The notes beneath the pieces are model-generated. The model was not told the origin of the DNA and did not search any database. It saw nothing but the letters and a program-made list of their open reading frames with translations. Below, one piece after another: positions 19,426 to 29,272 of a stretch of DNA of 64,000 nucleotides (position 1 is the stretch's first letter; every line of letters begins with the position of its first letter). Source of the stretch: Lachnospiraceae bacterium (GTDB taxonomy: Bacteria > Bacillota > Clostridia > Lachnospirales > Lachnospiraceae); assembly GCA_017521605.1 (NCBI GenBank), contig JAFXCD010000045.1, positions 248,001 to 312,000 on the forward strand, read 5' to 3'. The position numbers and the translations under genes were made by a program.

Positions 19426-20378
19426 CTAATAGTAGTAAAAAACCACTGATTATATTAACAGGTCCTACAGCCGTGGGGAAAACCAATCTTTCCATCAAAC
19501 TTGCAAAATTGGTAAACGGAGAGATTATTTCCGCTGATTCCATGCAAGTCTATAAGGGAATGGATATTGGTTCAGCCAAAATAACCACAAAAGAAATGGA
19601 TAATATTCCCCATCACTTAATTGATATTCTGGATCCTTGGGATGAATTTAATGTGGTAGTTTTTCAGCAAAAGTGCAAAGAAGCTATTGCAGGCATCTAT
19701 GAACGTGGACATATTCCTATATTAACAGGTGGTACCGGTTTTTATATTCAGGCAGTATTAAAAGATGTTGATTTTACTGAAAATGATGATAATAGTGAAT
19801 ATCGCCATCATTTAGAAGCACTTGGTCAGGAAAATGGTGCAGAATATCTTCATAAAATGCTTATGGAAATAGACCCGGTTTCTGCTGAAGCCATTCATGC
19901 TAATAATATGAAACGTGTCATTCGAGCTTTGGAGTTTTACCATTTTACCGGCAAAAAAATATCTGAACACAATGAACAGGAAGCAGAAAAAGATCCTCCA
20001 TATAATTTCTGCTATTTTGTGTTAAATGATGATAGAGATAAACTATATTCCAGAATTGACCAGCGTGTTGATATCATGTTGAAGAATGGCCTGGAAGATG
20101 AAGTTTATCATTTGCTTGAAAAAGGCTGTACCAGAGACATGGTATCCATGCAAGGACTTGGCTACAAAGAAATGATTGATTACCTGGAAGGCAAAATTAC
20201 TTTAGATGAGGCTATTTACATAATTAAGCGTGATACCAGACATTTTGCCAAACGTCAGATTACCTGGTTTAAGCGTGAAAAAGATGTAATATGGCTGAAT
20301 AAACCAGAGTTTAATTATAATGACGAAAAAATCCTACACTATATTCAGTGTGTTTTAGAAAAACTGAACATTATTTAA
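19422..20378 (+). CDS. miaA: tRNA dimethylallyltransferase
   Basis: Transfers a dimethylallyl group to A37 of tRNAs reading UNN codons, making the MiaB substrate. 318 residues. P-loop GPTAVGKTNLSIKLA, then ISADSMQVYKGMDIGSAK, LTGGTGFYIQA and QGLGYKEMIDYL. Four-base overlap with mutL gives translational coupling, the conserved mutS-mutL-miaA order of Firmicutes. Confidence 0.96.
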   Translation: MTNSSKKPLIILTGPTAVGKTNLSIKLAKLVNGEIISADSMQVYKGMDIGSAKITTKEMDNIPHHLIDILDPWDEFNVVVFQQKCKEAIAGIYERGHIPILTGGTGFYIQAVLKDVDFTENDDNSEYRHHLEALGQENGAEYLHKMLMEIDPVSAEAIHANNMKRVIRALEFYHFTGKKISEHNEQEAEKDPPYNFCYFVLNDDRDKLYSRIDQRVDIMLKNGLEDEVYHLLEKGCTRDMVSMQGLGYKEMIDYLEGKITLDEAIYIIKRDTRHFAKRQITWFKREKDVIWLNKPEFNYNDEKILHYIQCVLEKLNII

Positions 20379-20392
20379 ACATGGAGGTTTTT

Positions 20393-21496
20393 ATGACAAC
20401 GGAAATAGAAAGCCTGATTGATAAGTACTGGGACGAAGATGAACATAAAAAAATAGTAGAACTTATACTTAGCATTCCGGAGGAAAAGAGAGATATTGAA
20501 CTTTTAGGTCAATTAGTTGTTGCATATAACAACTTGGACGAATTTGATTTGGCTATTTCTTTATCCCATGAAATAGAAGAAGAGAGTAGACAACTTCCAT
20601 CATGGTATTATCGAATTGGATATGCGTTGATAGGTAAACAGGATTATCTTACTGCTGCAAAGTACTTAAAAGAAGGCATTTACTTATCCTATGACCAAAA
20701 TGATAACGACAGGTGCAAAAATTGTTATGGATTATTTCATAAGTGTCTACCTCATCTTCCGATTAGTGATAGACAGATATTTAATCATGAAGAACCAATT
20801 GAGATTTTATGGTCAGAAGATAACCAAGCTTTTCGGGTTGTCAAAGGAATAGTAAACTTAGGATATATGGGTACTTTTGTTCCACATCAAATGAGTTTAG
20901 ACTTTGATAAATATGATTTGCCAGATATTTTTGAAGGTGAATATGATAATGACTTTTTAAGACTTTCAGAATATATAAAGGAAGATATGTCGAATGAAGA
21001 ATTAGCCAAAGGAATCTCTAAATATCTGAATCTAAGATTAAAAAATATGAAAGAACATATAACCGAAATAAACCAAGCATTTTTGTCCAATTTAATATTA
21101 AATGATATGGTTGGTTGTGGATTTCATTTTTGGGATGAATGTTTAGATTATGTTATTACAGAAAATATGCCTATTTGTGACCGGAATGAGTTGGAAAGTT
21201 TAATATATTCAGAGGATTTTAGCCGGAATACATATAAAATAGCAGTTCAATACTATGAAAAACCAATGAATGGTAGCATTGATAACACTACATATGTGGA
21301 AGATTTTTTGAAAGAACATTTAGCAATGTTTGACTATAGACGCATGCTTTTGGATGTGCATTCTCAATATTTATCTTTAGGAGTCAATTCCATAGCCATA
21401 CAATGTGATGGAGAGGGTGATGCAGGAAAGATTGCATGTTGTGCTTGTGCTGAATTTGAAAATGATAATTCTATTTTTGATTGGCATAATTTTTAA
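20393..21496 (+). CDS. Uncharacterised TPR-like protein
   Basis: About 367 residues from ATG 20393, with GGAGG at 20383-20387; an upstream in-frame ATG at 20348 lies inside miaA. Residues 5-115 look like helical repeats (VVAYNNLDEFDLAISL, YRIGYALIGKQDYLTAAKYLKEGI), a TPR-like arrangement. The remainder is acidic with a late cysteine cluster (KIACCACAEF) and ends in DWHNF. No signal peptide or membrane segment. I do not recognise the C-terminal domain. The gene sits in the housekeeping run after miaA and may be a lineage-specific addition. Confidence 0.7.
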   Translation: MTTEIESLIDKYWDEDEHKKIVELILSIPEEKRDIELLGQLVVAYNNLDEFDLAISLSHEIEEESRQLPSWYYRIGYALIGKQDYLTAAKYLKEGIYLSYDQNDNDRCKNCYGLFHKCLPHLPISDRQIFNHEEPIEILWSEDNQAFRVVKGIVNLGYMGTFVPHQMSLDFDKYDLPDIFEGEYDNDFLRLSEYIKEDMSNEELAKGISKYLNLRLKNMKEHITEINQAFLSNLILNDMVGCGFHFWDECLDYVITENMPICDRNELESLIYSEDFSRNTYKIAVQYYEKPMNGSIDNTTYVEDFLKEHLAMFDYRRMLLDVHSQYLSLGVNSIAIQCDGEGDAGKIACCACAEFENDNSIFDWHNF

Positions 21497-21516
21497 TACA
21501 GCAGAAAGGTGATTTT

Positions 21517-22824
21517 ATGAATAACTACAGAATATTTCATGCCCTTGGGATTTCCCGGGAAGTATATGAATATGGTGAAGCCATATTAAAGGATTTAAAG
21601 TCGCGCTTTGAAGAAATTGATGAAAGAGCAGAATATAACCAGTTAAAAGTATTAAAAGCCATGCAAGACAATCAAGTAAATGAAGCTTGTCTTTTAGGAA
21701 CTACCGGTTACGGCTACAATGATATAGGACGCGATACTTTGGAAGCAGTATATGCCTCTGTTTTCCACACAGAAGATGCATTAGTACGTCCTCAGATTAC
21801 CTGCGGAACCCATGCGTTAGCATTGGCTTTAATGAGTAATCTGCGTCCAGGTGATGAATTGTTAAGCCCGGTAGGAAAACCTTATGACACTTTAGAAGAA
21901 GTGATTGGCATACGTAATTCCAAGGGTTCTCTTAGAGAGTATGGTATCTCATATAAACAAGTGGATTTATTAGAAGACGGTAGTTTTGACTTTGATAATA
22001 TTGCCAAGGCCATTAATGAAAAAACCAGATTAGTGAACATTCAACGTTCAAAAGGCTATCAGACAAGACCTACTTTATCCGTTACCCGTATTGGTGAATT
22101 AATAAAATTTATCAAGAATATTAAACCGGATGTTATTTGTATGGTGGACAATTGCTATGGAGAGTTTGTAGAAGAAATTGAGCCTTCAGATGTCGGTGCC
22201 GATATGGTGGTTGGTTCACTTATTAAGAATCCCGGCGGTGGTCTTGCTCCAATTGGCGGTTACATTGCAGGCAAAAAAGAATGTGTGGAAAACGCAGCTT
22301 ATCGATTAACCTCCCCCGGTCTTGGAAAAGAAGTTGGTGCTTCTTTAGGAGTTTTATCTTCCTTTTATCAGGGTCTTTTTCTGGCACCTACAGTAACAGC
22401 CGGTGCTTTGAAAGGTGCTATTTTTGCAGCCAATCTATATGAACGTTTAGGATTTGGTGTGGTTCCCAATGGAACAGAAAGCCGCCATGATATTATTCAG
22501 GCGGTTACCTTTGGTCATGCAGAGGGTGTTATTGCTTTCTGTCAGGGGATTCAGGCTGCTGCTCCCATCGACAGCTATGTAACACCGGAGCCTTGGGATA
22601 TGCCGGGATATGATGCGCAAGTCATAATGGCCGCAGGAGCTTTTGTATCTGGTTCCTCCATCGAATTATCAGCAGATGGGCCTATTAAACCGCCCTTTGC
22701 TGTATATTTTCAAGGAGGACTTACCTGGCAACATGCAAAATTCGGAATACTGAAATCATTACAGTCTGTGATTGACAAAGGTATTATAGCTATTTCAGAT
22801 ATTAATGAATTTATAACAAAATAG
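21517..22824 (+). CDS. PLP-dependent methionine gamma-lyase / aluminium resistance family protein
   Basis: 435 residues, the usual length of the YnbB family, a fold-type I PLP enzyme group annotated as aluminium resistance protein or methionine gamma-lyase-like. The PLP lysine lies in VVGSLIKNPGGGLAP; the cofactor-phosphate region is TTGYGYNDIGRDTLE, and CMVDNCYGEF supplies the Asp for the pyridine nitrogen. Reaction in this organism unproven. AGAAAGGTG precedes ATG. It commonly lies near miaA in Firmicutes, in keeping with its place here. Confidence 0.88.
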   Translation: MNNYRIFHALGISREVYEYGEAILKDLKSRFEEIDERAEYNQLKVLKAMQDNQVNEACLLGTTGYGYNDIGRDTLEAVYASVFHTEDALVRPQITCGTHALALALMSNLRPGDELLSPVGKPYDTLEEVIGIRNSKGSLREYGISYKQVDLLEDGSFDFDNIAKAINEKTRLVNIQRSKGYQTRPTLSVTRIGELIKFIKNIKPDVICMVDNCYGEFVEEIEPSDVGADMVVGSLIKNPGGGLAPIGGYIAGKKECVENAAYRLTSPGLGKEVGASLGVLSSFYQGLFLAPTVTAGALKGAIFAANLYERLGFGVVPNGTESRHDIIQAVTFGHAEGVIAFCQGIQAAAPIDSYVTPEPWDMPGYDAQVIMAAGAFVSGSSIELSADGPIKPPFAVYFQGGLTWQHAKFGILKSLQSVIDKGIIAISDINEFITK

Positions 22825-22950
22825 AAAATCTTAAGTTTTTGACGAAATAATTTTATTTAATTTTGTATACACTAACCACAAAATATGGTATGATAGTAAA
22901 GTATATGAGGTATATACACGGAAGATTACAAAAGAAAGTGGTGCATAGAA

Positions 22951-23190
22951 ATGAAAAGAGTGAATTGGTTATTTTTGCTTTTGGTATTAATCGGATTCGT
23001 AATTGGGGGATTTATAGGCACCTATTTTGAAGGCACATTCTTAAATTATGGACAGACCTTTGGCTTAACCAATCCTGTTGAATTGAATCTTGGCTTTATA
23101 ATACTTACCTTTGGTTTAAAGATTCAGATTTCTATAGCCAGTGTTTTAGGTGTAATCATTTCCATGGTTATTTATCGCTTTATTAAATAG
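22951..23190 (+). CDS. DUF4321 small membrane protein
   Basis: 79 residues with two hydrophobic segments (about 5-27 and 47-77) around a short loop containing GTYFEGTFLNYGQTFGL. This matches the DUF4321 family that lies beside radC/mreB in Clostridia. Likely an integral membrane protein; role unknown, possibly connected with the cell-shape cluster that follows. Confidence 0.85.
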   Translation: MKRVNWLFLLLVLIGFVIGGFIGTYFEGTFLNYGQTFGLTNPVELNLGFIILTFGLKIQISIASVLGVIISMVIYRFIK

Positions 23191-23227
23191 ACCTATTCCT
23201 GTCGGAGAAGACGGATAGGAGAATACA

Positions 23228-23920
23228 TTGCAAAAAAACGAAAAACTAATAATTCATGAAAACCTGCCCTACGAAAAGTTTTTACGATTTGGAGGCGAGG
23301 CTTTGACAGAAAGTGAACTTCTTGCCATTATTCTTCGTACCGGCACTAAGGATAAATCAGCTCTTGACATTGCCAATGAAATTTTGAGTATTTCGGAAAT
23401 GCCCAGAACAGGTCTATTGGGCCTTTATGATATCCCATTGGAACGTTTGCTAAAAGTAAAAGGTCTGGGTATGGTTAAAGCTGTCAAAATCAAATGTATT
23501 GCAGAATTAGCCATGCGAATCAATTGTGCTTCGGCAAAGGATGGAGTAATTATTAACAGACCGGATACCGTTGCTAATTATTTCATGGAAAAAATGCGCC
23601 ATAAGCGCAAGGAATGTGTTATTTTAGCCTGTCTGGATGCGAAATGTCAGATTCTTAAAGAAATACCTCTATCCAGTGGTAGTGTAAATATGTCATTGAT
23701 CTCACCAAGGGAAGTTTTTCTGGAGGCATTACGTGCAGAAGCAGTAAATATCATTCTGATTCATAATCATCCCAGTGGTGATCCATCTCCAAGCACTATG
23801 GATATGGAATGCACCAAGTGGATTAAGGAAATGGGTGACAAATTAGATGTTGCATTGTTAGACCATATTATTATTGGCGATAATTGTTATACAAGTTTTA
23901 AAGAAAAAGGGTACATTTAG
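23228..23920 (+). CDS. radC: RadC family (JAB/MPN domain) protein
   Basis: 230 residues from TTG 23228 with GGAG upstream. N-terminal helix-hairpin-helix region (PLERLLKVKGLGMVKAVKIK) and a C-terminal JAMM metal-site motif (HNHPSGDPSPSTMD followed by DHIIIGD). RadC was named for DNA repair, but its role is disputed; JAB domains are metalloprotease-like. First gene of the Mre/Min cluster as in Bacillus, with the mreB ribosome site immediately after. Confidence 0.94.
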   Translation: MQKNEKLIIHENLPYEKFLRFGGEALTESELLAIILRTGTKDKSALDIANEILSISEMPRTGLLGLYDIPLERLLKVKGLGMVKAVKIKCIAELAMRINCASAKDGVIINRPDTVANYFMEKMRHKRKECVILACLDAKCQILKEIPLSSGSVNMSLISPREVFLEALRAEAVNIILIHNHPSGDPSPSTMDMECTKWIKEMGDKLDVALLDHIIIGDNCYTSFKEKGYI

Positions 23921-23935
23921 AAAGGAGATGTCAAA

Positions 23936-24946
23936 TTGGCATACAATGTTTACGGTATTGATTTAGGTACCAATAATATTAAAATTTATAGTAAAAATGA
24001 TGATAAGATTTTGGTGGAAAAGAATATGATTGCCATCGAAAACAAAAATACAGTATTTGCTTATGGGGATTCTGCATTTGATATGTATGAAAAAGCACCG
24101 GGCAATATAACTGTGACATATCCATTATCACATGGTGTAATAGCTGATATAAAGAACATGGAAACCTTGGTTAAATTTTTTATTTCCGATTTTCAGGATG
24201 GTTCTTTAAAGCCTTCTGAGTTTATTATTGCAGTTCCAACCGATGTTACAGAAGTAGAAAAGCGTGCTTTTTATGATTTGATTAAAGATGCAGGTGTAAA
24301 AGCAAAGAAAATTATGGTAGTAGAAAAAGCAGTGGCCGATGGATTGGGCATGGGCATTGATGTCAAAACCTCTCAAGGTGTTATTGTAGTAAATGTAGGC
24401 TATGAAACTACTGAAATATCTATTTTATCATTGGGTGGAATTGTACTTAGCCGCTTAATTAAAGTTGGTGGTGCTAAATTTGATGAAGCCATTCGTAATG
24501 CTGTACGTAAGGAGTTTAGCCTGATTATAGGTGGAAAAACGGCAGAAAACATTAAAATGACCATACCCGAATTAGATAAAGCAGGTAATGGTGCTATTGT
24601 TTATGGTCGTGATATTGTAACCGGTTTACCTGTAGAGAGAGAGATTCCTACCAAACTTGTAATCAGTTCGCTTGAAGAACATTTCCATACTATTGTAGAT
24701 AATGTAAAGGTGATTCTTGAAAGAACTCCCCCGGAATTAGGTGCAGATATTTATCGTAATGGTATTTATCTGACCGGTGGTGCGTCTCAGGTGGCCCATT
24801 TAGCAGAACGTTTACATGAAGGTACCGGTTTAAAGGTAAATGCTTGCGAAAATCCTCTTACCAGTGTGGCTATCGGTCTTGCAAAAATAATAAATGAAGA
24901 TAATTATAAATCAGTAGCATATGCAATTGAAGGGATGAGTAAATGA
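23936..24946 (+). CDS. mreB: Rod-shape-determining protein MreB
   Basis: Bacterial actin that organises lateral cell-wall synthesis. 336 residues, normal size, starting at TTG 23936 behind AAAGGAGATG. Actin-fold motifs: YGIDLGTNNIKIY (phosphate 1), VNVGYETTEISILS (phosphate 2) and GIYLTGGASQVAHL (adenosine). It overlaps mreC by 4 bp and heads mreBCD-mrdA. Confidence 0.94.
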   Translation: MAYNVYGIDLGTNNIKIYSKNDDKILVEKNMIAIENKNTVFAYGDSAFDMYEKAPGNITVTYPLSHGVIADIKNMETLVKFFISDFQDGSLKPSEFIIAVPTDVTEVEKRAFYDLIKDAGVKAKKIMVVEKAVADGLGMGIDVKTSQGVIVVNVGYETTEISILSLGGIVLSRLIKVGGAKFDEAIRNAVRKEFSLIIGGKTAENIKMTIPELDKAGNGAIVYGRDIVTGLPVEREIPTKLVISSLEEHFHTIVDNVKVILERTPPELGADIYRNGIYLTGGASQVAHLAERLHEGTGLKVNACENPLTSVAIGLAKIINEDNYKSVAYAIEGMSK

Positions 24947-25809
24947 GCCCAGTAGTAAAGAAAAAAGGAGAGAAATTTACTATACCAAGTAAATATCTCC
25001 TTTTTGTTTTAACATGTTTGTGTACCATTTTAATGGTAGTAACAATTAGTACTAATATTTTAAATAAACCCATTAATACAGTTGTGGGTTACATAGTTGT
25101 ACCCTTTCAACAGGGTATTAGTAAGGTGGGAGGCTGGTTTTCCAGACGTTCTGATGAATTAATTCAGATAAAAGAACTACTGGATGAGAATCAGCGTCTT
25201 AAACAGCAGGTTAATGATTTAACGGTTGAAAACACATTGCTGCAACAGGACAAAACTGAATTAGTCCGTTTACAGGAACTTTATAAAATGGATAAACAAT
25301 ATGATTCCTATCATAAAGTAGGTGCTAATATCATTAGCCGTGATACCAACAACTGGTATTCCTCCTTTGTAATTGATAAAGGAGAAAAGGATGGATTAAA
25401 GCTTGATATGAATGTTATAGCAGACGGAGGTTTGGTTGGAAGAATCACCACACTTGGTCCCAATTGGGCAAAAGTCACTTCAATTATTGATGATAACTCC
25501 AATGTATCCGGTAAAACATTATCAACTTCTGATACATTGATGGTTTCCGGTGATTTAGAGACCATGAAATCAGGAAATATTCGTTTTTCGCAATTAGTTG
25601 ACAGTTCCAATTCAGTTGGAGCAGGCGATAAAATTGTCACTTCTCATATAAGTGACAAATATTTACCCAATATATTGATAGGTTACGTTTACTCTATCCA
25701 TGCCGATTCAAACAATCTAACAAAATCAGGATTCGTTTCTCCGGCAGTTGATTTTGAACATTTGGAAGAGGTTTTGGTGATATTGGAAACCAAAGAAGAA
25801 TTAGAGTAG
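24943..25809 (+). CDS. mreC: Rod-shape-determining protein MreC
   Basis: 288 residues: short basic cytoplasmic start, one membrane helix (about 16-36), a coiled coil (about 65-112, ELLDENQRLKQQVNDLTVEN) and the paired beta-barrel domain (IISRDTNNWYSSFVIDKGEKDG through VLVILE). Links the elongasome inside and outside the membrane. Coupled to mreB by overlap. Confidence 0.94.
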   Translation: MSPVVKKKGEKFTIPSKYLLFVLTCLCTILMVVTISTNILNKPINTVVGYIVVPFQQGISKVGGWFSRRSDELIQIKELLDENQRLKQQVNDLTVENTLLQQDKTELVRLQELYKMDKQYDSYHKVGANIISRDTNNWYSSFVIDKGEKDGLKLDMNVIADGGLVGRITTLGPNWAKVTSIIDDNSNVSGKTLSTSDTLMVSGDLETMKSGNIRFSQLVDSSNSVGAGDKIVTSHISDKYLPNILIGYVYSIHADSNNLTKSGFVSPAVDFEHLEEVLVILETKEELE

Positions 25810-25828
25810 TGTTAGGAGATGAATTATT

Positions 25829-26344
25829 TTGTTGAGGAAAGTTTTGACATTCTTTTTAATATTGGTCTGCTTTGTATTACAAAGTACATTTTTTCGTAAC
25901 CTTTCCTTTGCAGGCATTGTGCCCAATCTTCTTATTATTCTTACTGCATCTTTTGGTTTTATGCGAGGAGATAATGAAGGAATTATTATCGGATTTCTTT
26001 GTGGATTGCTGATAGATATTTTTTATGGTGATATCCTGGGATTTTATGCAATGATTTATATGTATATAGGTTTTTTGAATGGTAAGTTCAATCGTATCTT
26101 CTATCCTGAAGATATCAAATTACCAATTGGATTAATTGTAGTCAGTGATTTATCATATGGAATGCTTTGCTACATTCTTATGTTTTTATTAAATGGTAAA
26201 TTTCACTTTTTGTTTTATTTAAAAAGCGTCATTTTACCGGAAGTTGTTTATACAATTGTAGTTACATGTATACTTTATCCTGTTGTTTTATTTATTAATA
26301 ATAAATTAGAACAAAGAGAGCATCTTAGAAGAAGAGGCGTATAA
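25829..26344 (+). CDS. mreD: Rod-shape-determining protein MreD
   Basis: 171-residue integral membrane protein with about five hydrophobic segments, starting at TTG 25829 after GGAGATG. Characteristic pieces are SFGFMRGDNEGIIIGFLCGLLIDI and GFLNGKF. The PBP2 start is 2 bp beyond its stop, so the two are tightly coupled. Confidence 0.9.
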   Translation: MLRKVLTFFLILVCFVLQSTFFRNLSFAGIVPNLLIILTASFGFMRGDNEGIIIGFLCGLLIDIFYGDILGFYAMIYMYIGFLNGKFNRIFYPEDIKLPIGLIVVSDLSYGMLCYILMFLLNGKFHFLFYLKSVILPEVVYTIVVTCILYPVVLFINNKLEQREHLRRRGV

Positions 26345-26346
26345 AA

Positions 26347-29256
26347 TTGTTTGAATGGTTTGAAAGAATAAAAGATGATCTGTTAAACTTCATAACAAAT
26401 CGTGTAAGCTTACTCACATTTTTATTTATTATTATGGGAGGAGCTTTACTTTATCGTTGCTTTGATTTACAGATTGTACAAGGACAGAAATATCTGGATG
26501 AATTTATTTTAAAAACTGAAAAGACCAGAGATATTTCCAGCTCAAGAGGAAGTATTTTAGATAGAAATGGTGAAATTTTAGCTTATGACGAATTGGCATA
26601 TTCCGTTAAAATCGAAGATGTTTTTGAATCCGGCAGGGGAAAAAACAAAAAGTTGAACAGTACTATCTATAAATTAATCAAGTGTATCGAAAAAAATGGT
26701 GACAGCACAATTAGTGACTTTAATATTATTTTAAATGAAAATAATCAGTTTGTTTTTAATGTGGATGGAACAAAGCTACAAAGATTTTTGGCAGATGTCT
26801 ATGGGTATACCACAATTGAAAAGATGAAGGAAAAGGATGAAGCTTTACTGAATTCTACAGCAGAAGATGTTCTAATCTATCTATCCGGCTCAAAAAAATT
26901 TGCTATTGGTGATTACGAAGTTCCTGAAGATACTTCAACGGAATTTATTCCCGGAAAAGGCTATAATAAAAAGGAATGGCTTCAAATAGTTACCATTCGT
27001 TATTCCATGGGACTTACTTCTTTCCGTAAATATATCGGAACAACAGTAGCTACCGATATCAGTAAAGAAACAGTAGCGGTTATTATGGAAAACAGCCGTG
27101 AGTTGGAAGGTGTTTCCATTGTGGAAGATACAGTTCGACGCTATACAGAAGATAGCTATTATTTTTCGCATATTTTAGGTTATACCGGTAAGATTTCTTC
27201 CGAAGAACTGGACAGCTTTAATCAGTTGGATTTGGAGGAAGGCGGTTCCGGAGAACGATATACCATCAATGATATGGTTGGAAAAAGTGGTATTGAACAA
27301 TATATGGAAACCACATTACAAGGCACCCGTGGCTTTGAAAAGGTTAGTGTTGATAACATGGGACGAGTTGTCAGCATTTTAGAGAGAACGGAAGCCAAAG
27401 CCGGCAATGATATTGTATTAACCATTGATGCGAATTTACAAAGAGCTGCTTATCAGATATTAGAACAACACATTGCCGGAATTGTGGCCGATAAGATAAT
27501 CAATGCCAAAACCTTTGATGTTGAGAATATTAACTCGACTGCAGATATAAGAATTCCAATATATGATGTTTATTACGCTGTAATTAAAAATAATGTTATC
27601 GATATTAATGCTTTTGATGATGAATATGCAGGTGAAAACGAAAGAAATGTATACGCAAAATATCTGGATTATAAAGCAAAGGTTTATGATACATTAACAA
27701 AAGAGTTTTATGAAAAGAAAACCATTTATAACCGACTCACCTTAGAATATCAAAATTATCATTCTGATATTATAACCTTATTAAAGGACAAGGGTATATT
27801 AGACAGAGCTTTGATTGATTCTAAAGATTCCACACAAATTGCATGGGCTACCGAAGAAGTCATAAGTATTCACGATTATTTAAAATATTGTATTTCCAAG
27901 AACTGGATAAATACATCTAAATTAAACTTAAATACACAATATGTTGATTCTGATGAGATATATAAGACCATATGTGATTATGTTATACAGGAAATTGATA
28001 ACAATATGGAGTTTCAAAAGAAAATCTATCGCTTTATGATACGAAATGATGTTTTAACCGGTAAAGAAGTATGCAAAATACTATGTGAGCAAAAAGCTAT
28101 TGAAATTCCCGCTGATGATGAGATTGCTTTATTTGATAATAAAATCTCCCCTTATACTTTTATGATGAATCGTATAAAGAATCTTGATATCACACCTGCA
28201 CAGCTTGCTTTAGATCCTTGTAATGGTTCTGTTGTAATAACAGATATTCATACCGGCGATGTACTGGCATTAGTTACCTATCCCGGATACGATAATAATA
28301 AAATGGCCAATACCATTGATTCAGATTATTGGAATAAGCTGTTAACAGATAAGTCTAATCCAATGATTAATTATGCCACTTATTACAGTGCAGCACCCGG
28401 CTCTACCTTTAAAATGGTATCTGCCACCGCTGCATTAATGGAAAATGTTGTAACATTGAAATCCAAAATAATCTGTACAGGTAAATTTACTGAGATTACA
28501 CCACCACCCATGTGTTGGAATCGTAGTGGTCATGGCAGTCTGGATGTTTCCGCTGCAATAGCAAATTCCTGTAATAGCTTCTTTTATAGTGTAGGATATT
28601 CGCTTTCCACCACCAGTGGGGTTTATAATGCTTCCGAAGGTTTAAGTACCTTGGAAAAATATGCTTCTGTATATGGACTTACCGAGAAGACAGGTGTGGA
28701 AATAGTGGAAGCAACACCTTCTGTATCCAAGGAATTACCTGTACCTTCAGCTATTGGTCAGGGTAGTAATTCATTTACTGCCGTTGGATTGACACGTTAC
28801 GTTGCTGCAGTAGCCAATAATGGTACGAGCTATAAGCTGACACTTTTGGATTCTGTACGTGATATTAATGGTAATACCATAAAGAAATTTGAGCCTGTGA
28901 TTTACAATCAATTTAATATGCCACAAAGTAATTGGGATGCTATCCATAAGGGCATGCGTACCGTAGTAGAAAAAAAAGCGTACTTTAAAGAATTGACTGT
29001 GAATGTAGCCGGCAAAACCGGTACAGCCGAAGAATCAGATAGACGTCCAAATCATGCCTTATTTGTAGGATATGCTCCATATGAGACACCTGAAATCGCT
29101 ATTACTTCACGAATTCCATATGGTTATTCATCCGATTATGCAGCTCAGGTTACCAAAGATGTTATTGCTTACTATTATGGCTTAATGGATGAAGAAGATC
29201 TGGTTACCGGTACTGCCGATGAATTAGAAGCGGGAGTTTCTAATAACGAAATTTAA
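26347..29256 (+). CDS. mrdA: Penicillin-binding protein 2 (class B transpeptidase of the elongasome)
   Basis: 969 residues starting at TTG 26347. An N-terminal membrane helix (about 19-40) is followed by the pedestal/dimerisation domain, including ISSSRGSILDRNGEILAYDE. The transpeptidase domain has the active serine in PGSTFKMVSATAALM, SCNSFFYS (SxN) and AGKTGTAEE (KTG). Much larger than E. coli PBP2 (about 630): roughly 250 residues of charged, helical sequence are inserted between about 375 and 630. Enlarged PBP2 proteins are usual in Lachnospiraceae as I recall, so this is probably a lineage trait. Works with RodA (31057). Confidence 0.93.
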   Translation: MFEWFERIKDDLLNFITNRVSLLTFLFIIMGGALLYRCFDLQIVQGQKYLDEFILKTEKTRDISSSRGSILDRNGEILAYDELAYSVKIEDVFESGRGKNKKLNSTIYKLIKCIEKNGDSTISDFNIILNENNQFVFNVDGTKLQRFLADVYGYTTIEKMKEKDEALLNSTAEDVLIYLSGSKKFAIGDYEVPEDTSTEFIPGKGYNKKEWLQIVTIRYSMGLTSFRKYIGTTVATDISKETVAVIMENSRELEGVSIVEDTVRRYTEDSYYFSHILGYTGKISSEELDSFNQLDLEEGGSGERYTINDMVGKSGIEQYMETTLQGTRGFEKVSVDNMGRVVSILERTEAKAGNDIVLTIDANLQRAAYQILEQHIAGIVADKIINAKTFDVENINSTADIRIPIYDVYYAVIKNNVIDINAFDDEYAGENERNVYAKYLDYKAKVYDTLTKEFYEKKTIYNRLTLEYQNYHSDIITLLKDKGILDRALIDSKDSTQIAWATEEVISIHDYLKYCISKNWINTSKLNLNTQYVDSDEIYKTICDYVIQEIDNNMEFQKKIYRFMIRNDVLTGKEVCKILCEQKAIEIPADDEIALFDNKISPYTFMMNRIKNLDITPAQLALDPCNGSVVITDIHTGDVLALVTYPGYDNNKMANTIDSDYWNKLLTDKSNPMINYATYYSAAPGSTFKMVSATAALMENVVTLKSKIICTGKFTEITPPPMCWNRSGHGSLDVSAAIANSCNSFFYSVGYSLSTTSGVYNASEGLSTLEKYASVYGLTEKTGVEIVEATPSVSKELPVPSAIGQGSNSFTAVGLTRYVAAVANNGTSYKLTLLDSVRDINGNTIKKFEPVIYNQFNMPQSNWDAIHKGMRTVVEKKAYFKELTVNVAGKTGTAEESDRRPNHALFVGYAPYETPEIAITSRIPYGYSSDYAAQVTKDVIAYYYGLMDEEDLVTGTADELEAGVSNNEI

Positions 29257-29272
29257 TAGCAGGAGATAATAT

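Noticed and set aside
26720-28180. Insertion or foreign domain in PBP2
   Set aside because: The long middle segment is in frame, has the same composition as its neighbours and enlarged PBP2 is usual for Lachnospiraceae as far as I recall.
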